Part shown: positions 57,174 to 59,747 of the stretch, in pieces
Numbering within the stretch: the first letter of the stretch is position 1
Layout of the letters: the number at the start of each line of letters is the position of its first letter
Assembly: GCA_052139835.1 (NCBI GenBank)
Contig: JBKQVT010000026.1
Location: forward strand, 1 to 59,747
Length of the DNA: 59,747 bases
From: JBKQVT01 sp052139835
GTDB lineage: Bacteria > Planctomycetota > Planctomycetia > Pirellulales > Thermoguttaceae
Direction of reading: 5' to 3'
Translations under genes and position numbers: made by a program
Notes under the pieces: model-generated
Database searches by the model: none
What the model was told of the DNA's origin: nothing
The model's input: the letters and a program-made list of their open reading frames with translations, nothing else

Positions 57174-58517
57174 ATGCAAGTCGTCGTGCTGGCCGGCGGC
57201 CGGGGGACGCGCATGGGCCCCTTGGCCCGCGACATCCCCAAACCCATGGTTCCCGTGGCGGGAAAGCCCATCCTCCAGCACCAGTTGGAATTGGCCCGCC
57301 GCTACGGCGCCGACGAGGCCATCCTGCTGACCGGCCACCTCGGCCAGGTCATCGAAGAGCATTTCGGCGACGCCGCCGCCTGGGGCATGCCCATCCGCTG
57401 CCATCGCGAGACCGCCGCCTTGGGCACCGCCGGCGCGTTGAAGGACATCAAGGACTGGCTGGACGACGACTTCCTGGTATTCTACGGCGACACCATCATG
57501 GACCTCGACCTGGCGCGGCTCTGGCAGTTTCACCGCGAGCGCCGCGCGCTGGGCACGCTGGTCGTCCATCCCAACAGCCATCCCTTCGACAGCGACCTGC
57601 TGGACGCCGACGCCGATGGCCGCATCACGGCCTTTCATCCCAAGCCGCGCAGCGCGGACGCCTGCTACCGCAACCTGGCCAACGCCGCCCTCTACGTGCT
57701 GAACCGGCGGCTGCTGGAGCAGGTCGCCAAGGGGCAACCGGCCGACCTGGGGCGCGACATCTTTCCCGCCGTGCTCCGCGCGGGCGGCGTGCTGGCGGCC
57801 TACAATACCTGTGAATACATCGCCGATGCCGGCACCCTGGACCGCTTGCGCCGCGTCGAGGCCGACGTGCTCTCCGGAAAAGTCGCCCGGCTGAACCGCC
57901 GCCATCCCCGCCGCGCCTTCTTCCTCGACCGCGACGGGGTGCTGAACGTCGAGCGGGACCACGTGACCTCGGCCGACCAACTGCACCTCCTCCCCGGCGC
58001 CGCCGAAGCCGTCCGCCGCATCAACCAGACCGAGTACCTGGCGGTCGTCGTCACCAACCAGCCGGGCGTGGCCAAGGGCTTCCTCGACGAGGCGGACTTG
58101 CGCCGCATCCATGCCCGCCTCGACACCCTGCTGGGCGCAGAACACGCCTACTTGGATCGGCTCTACTACTGTCCGCATCATCCCGACAAGGGCTTTGCCG
58201 GCGAGCGGCCGGAGTACAAGATCGTCTGCGCGTGCCGCAAGCCGGCGCCGGGCATGATCCTGGCCGCCGCCGCCGAGTTGAACATCGACCTGGCCGGTTC
58301 CTTCGTGATCGGCGACCGGACCGCCGACCTTGCCGCCGGCGCGGCGGCCGGCTGCCGCACGGTGCTCGTCCGCAGCGGCTTCGGGGGGCGCGACGGCAGG
58401 TACAGTTGCCGGGCCGATTTCGTCTTCGACGACCTTGGCGAGGCGGTCCGCGGCCTGCTCGATCCCCAGCCCGCCGGCCTGCGGGCCCCGGCCCCGGCCG
58501 CACCTCATTCCACCTGA
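57174..58517 (+). CDS. Fusion: heptose-1-phosphate nucleotidyltransferase (HddC-like) and GmhB-like phosphatase
   Basis: A 447-residue two-domain enzyme. Residues 1-235 are a nucleotidyltransferase: VVVLAGGRGTRMGPLARDIP, KPMVPVAGKPI, FYGDTIMDL. Residues about 240-425 are a HAD phosphatase of the heptose-bisphosphate type: FFLDRDGVLNVE, VVTNQPGVAKG, the zinc loop CPHHPD...VCACRKPAPGM and IGDRTADLAAGAAAG. Together they would remove the 7-phosphate and attach the nucleotide to heptose 1-phosphate. Separate enzymes do this in Aneurinibacillus and Campylobacter. The Ala/Pro-rich tail is disordered. Start at ATG 57174. Confidence 0.88.
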   Translation: MQVVVLAGGRGTRMGPLARDIPKPMVPVAGKPILQHQLELARRYGADEAILLTGHLGQVIEEHFGDAAAWGMPIRCHRETAALGTAGALKDIKDWLDDDFLVFYGDTIMDLDLARLWQFHRERRALGTLVVHPNSHPFDSDLLDADADGRITAFHPKPRSADACYRNLANAALYVLNRRLLEQVAKGQPADLGRDIFPAVLRAGGVLAAYNTCEYIADAGTLDRLRRVEADVLSGKVARLNRRHPRRAFFLDRDGVLNVERDHVTSADQLHLLPGAAEAVRRINQTEYLAVVVTNQPGVAKGFLDEADLRRIHARLDTLLGAEHAYLDRLYYCPHHPDKGFAGERPEYKIVCACRKPAPGMILAAAAELNIDLAGSFVIGDRTADLAAGAAAGCRTVLVRSGFGGRDGRYSCRADFVFDDLGEAVRGLLDPQPAGLRAPAPAAPHST

Positions 58518-58535
58518 CTCGACGGGAGAACGTTT

Positions 58536-59564
58536 ATGATCGGCACGCGCACGCCATTTCGCATCAGTTTCGCCGGGGGAGGCAGCGATCTACGCAGTTT
58601 CTACTCCCGGCAGCCCGGCTGCGTGCTCAGCACGAGCATCAACAAGTACATGTACATCCTCGTGCATCCCTACTTCGACCGCAAGATCCAGGTGAAGTAT
58701 TCGCGCGTCGAGTTGGTCGATCGTGCGGAGCAGATCCAGCACCCCATCGTCCGCATCGCCCTGGGACGGTTCGGCATCGAAGGCGTGGACATCAACTCGA
58801 TCGCCGACATTCCCGCCGGCACCGGGCTGGGCTCGTCGTGCTCGTTCACCGTGGGCTTGCTCAACGCGCTGTATGCCTATGTGGGGAAGTTCGCCTCCAA
58901 GGAGGTGCTCGCCCAGGACGCCTGCGACATCGAGATCGAGAACCTCGGCGAGCCCATCGGCAAGCAGGACATTTACGCCGCCGCCTACGGCGGACTGAAC
59001 ATGATCACCTTCTACCCCGATGAAACGGTGCAGGTCGAACCGGTGATCATGCCGCGGGGCCAGCGCGAGAAGCTCACCGGCAACCTGCGGATGTTTTTTC
59101 TCGGTTCCAGCCGCTCGGCCTCCGACATTCTCGGCCAGCAACAGAGCAACGTGCAGGCCGACCAGAAAAAATTCGCCGCCCTGGTGCGGATGGTCGACCT
59201 GGCGCGGCAGCTTCGCGAGGCCCTGGTGGGGGGCCGCGTCGACGACCTCGGACCGATCCTCGATGAGAACTGGCAATTGAAGAAGACCCTCTCCGGCCAG
59301 ATCTCCAATGCCCGCATCGACGCCTACTACGAAAAGGCCAAGCAGCACGGGGCCTCGGGCGGAAAGCTGCTGGGCGCGGGGGGCGCGGGGTTCCTCCTGC
59401 TCTATTGCCCGCCGGAGAACCACGACCGCCTCCGCCACGCCCTGGCCGACCTCCAGGAACTGGAATTCTCCTTCGACAGCTTCGGCACCCAGGTGATCTA
59501 TTACGAGGAGAGCCGGGTCTGGCAGTCCGCCCCCCAGGGCCCCGCCGGCAAAGGGAAAGCGTAA
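58536..59564 (+). CDS. hddA: D-glycero-D-manno-heptose 7-phosphate kinase (HddA-like)
   Basis: A 342-residue GHMP kinase. It begins TPFRISFAGGGSDLRSFYSR and has the ATP loop IPAGTGLGSSCSFTVGLLNA and the C-terminal GASGGKLLGAGGAGFLLLYC. This is the heptose-7-phosphate 1-kinase (HddA) branch. With the upstream fusion it supplies GDP- or ADP-activated heptose. GmhA, which makes heptose 7-phosphate, is not in the window. The gene ends the cluster; a heptamer repeat follows. Confidence 0.88.
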   Translation: MIGTRTPFRISFAGGGSDLRSFYSRQPGCVLSTSINKYMYILVHPYFDRKIQVKYSRVELVDRAEQIQHPIVRIALGRFGIEGVDINSIADIPAGTGLGSSCSFTVGLLNALYAYVGKFASKEVLAQDACDIEIENLGEPIGKQDIYAAAYGGLNMITFYPDETVQVEPVIMPRGQREKLTGNLRMFFLGSSRSASDILGQQQSNVQADQKKFAALVRMVDLARQLREALVGGRVDDLGPILDENWQLKKTLSGQISNARIDAYYEKAKQHGASGGKLLGAGGAGFLLLYCPPENHDRLRHALADLQELEFSFDSFGTQVIYYEESRVWQSAPQGPAGKGKA

Positions 59565-59574
59565 GTCGCTGTGT

Positions 59575-59632
59575 TCGGTCTTGGGTCTTGGGACTTAGGA
59601 CTTAGTGCCAAGACCCAAGACCTAAGAGGCCG
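59575..59632. repeat. Heptamer hairpin repeat, locus 13
   Basis: GGTCTTG x2, GGACTTA x2, then complementary AAGACCC, AAGACCT units after a very short GTGCC centre. It is just downstream of hddA. Confidence 0.88.
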
Positions 59633-59728
59633 TGAATCTTTCGGTAAACAAGAAAACCTTCTTGCCCGCCAGGGGTTTCATACATATCTTGTGTAGTTTT
59701 GTCGGCCAGGGCAGCCGGAGGACGGGCA

Positions 59729-59747
59729 ATGGATCGGGATGGTTTGT
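59729..59747 (+). CDS. Start of a gene running off the right edge
   Basis: ATG at 59729 follows GGAGGACGGGCA and reads MDRDGL before the window ends. Too short to identify. Confidence 0.4.

Overview
The window looks like a GC-rich chromosomal segment of a planctomycete, probably from the order Pirellulales. Four things point there: a cysteine-rich YTV-repeat cell-wall protein, the ...FESLEGRLVLS N-terminal motif on an exported protein, a Tad/Flp pilus cluster with a planctomycete-like gene order, and dense intergenic hairpin repeats. No phage, plasmid or insertion-sequence gene was seen. The order assignment is inference from gene content; no 16S rRNA is present.

Layout. 1-2.1 kb: rpsB (reverse), a lone HigA-like antitoxin, a DUF2442 protein and tRNA-Gln(TTG). 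2.4-3.9 kb: the YTV protein. 4.3-11.7 kb: an O-methyltransferase, an exported transglutaminase-like protein, a possible toxin-antitoxin remnant, a GT9 glycosyltransferase, a secreted protein, motAB and two small proteins. 11.8-17.1 kb: an M50 protease, a PIN toxin-antitoxin pair and a GT2/YfhO envelope-glycosylation operon. 17.4-23.4 kb: a cyclic-di-GMP riboswitch leading into flp, a 36-residue membrane peptide, cpaA, cpaB, secretin and cpaE. 23.5-29.4 kb: a phosphodiesterase-like exported protein, a membrane protein with an XRE regulator, a second PIN pair, a flotillin-like SPFH protein and a GNAT acetyltransferase. 29.6-41.1 kb: a KDP potassium-uptake locus. The kdpF-A-B-C operon is read leftward. 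The divergent rightward genes encode an NtrC-type regulator, a small membrane protein, a histidine kinase, a Uma2 protein and a KdpD sensor-only protein. 41.4-49.3 kb: a glutamic-peptidase-like exported protein, ispG, a CsgG-like lipoprotein, XerC/D, two response regulators and a third PIN module. 49.5-59.6 kb: a Nif3-like protein, GT-C and YfhO membrane proteins (reverse), then a forward cluster of a UGM-like oxidoreductase, an SDR epimerase, an HddC-GmhB fusion and HddA for nucleotide-activated heptose.

Three things stand out. First, at least 13 intergenic sites carry degenerate heptamer arrays, often as two self-complementary arms around a conserved core, similar in style to the STRR repeats of heterocystous cyanobacteria. 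Second, KDP control appears rewired: a -24/-12 (sigma54-type) promoter lies in front of the operon, the divergent regulator has the GAFTGA loop, and the KdpD sensor is separated from the kinase. Third, a c-di-GMP-I aptamer precedes the Flp pilin in a Tad cluster that lacks its motor ATPase and inner-membrane platform genes in this window.

All functions are read from sequence features by eye. No database search was run.
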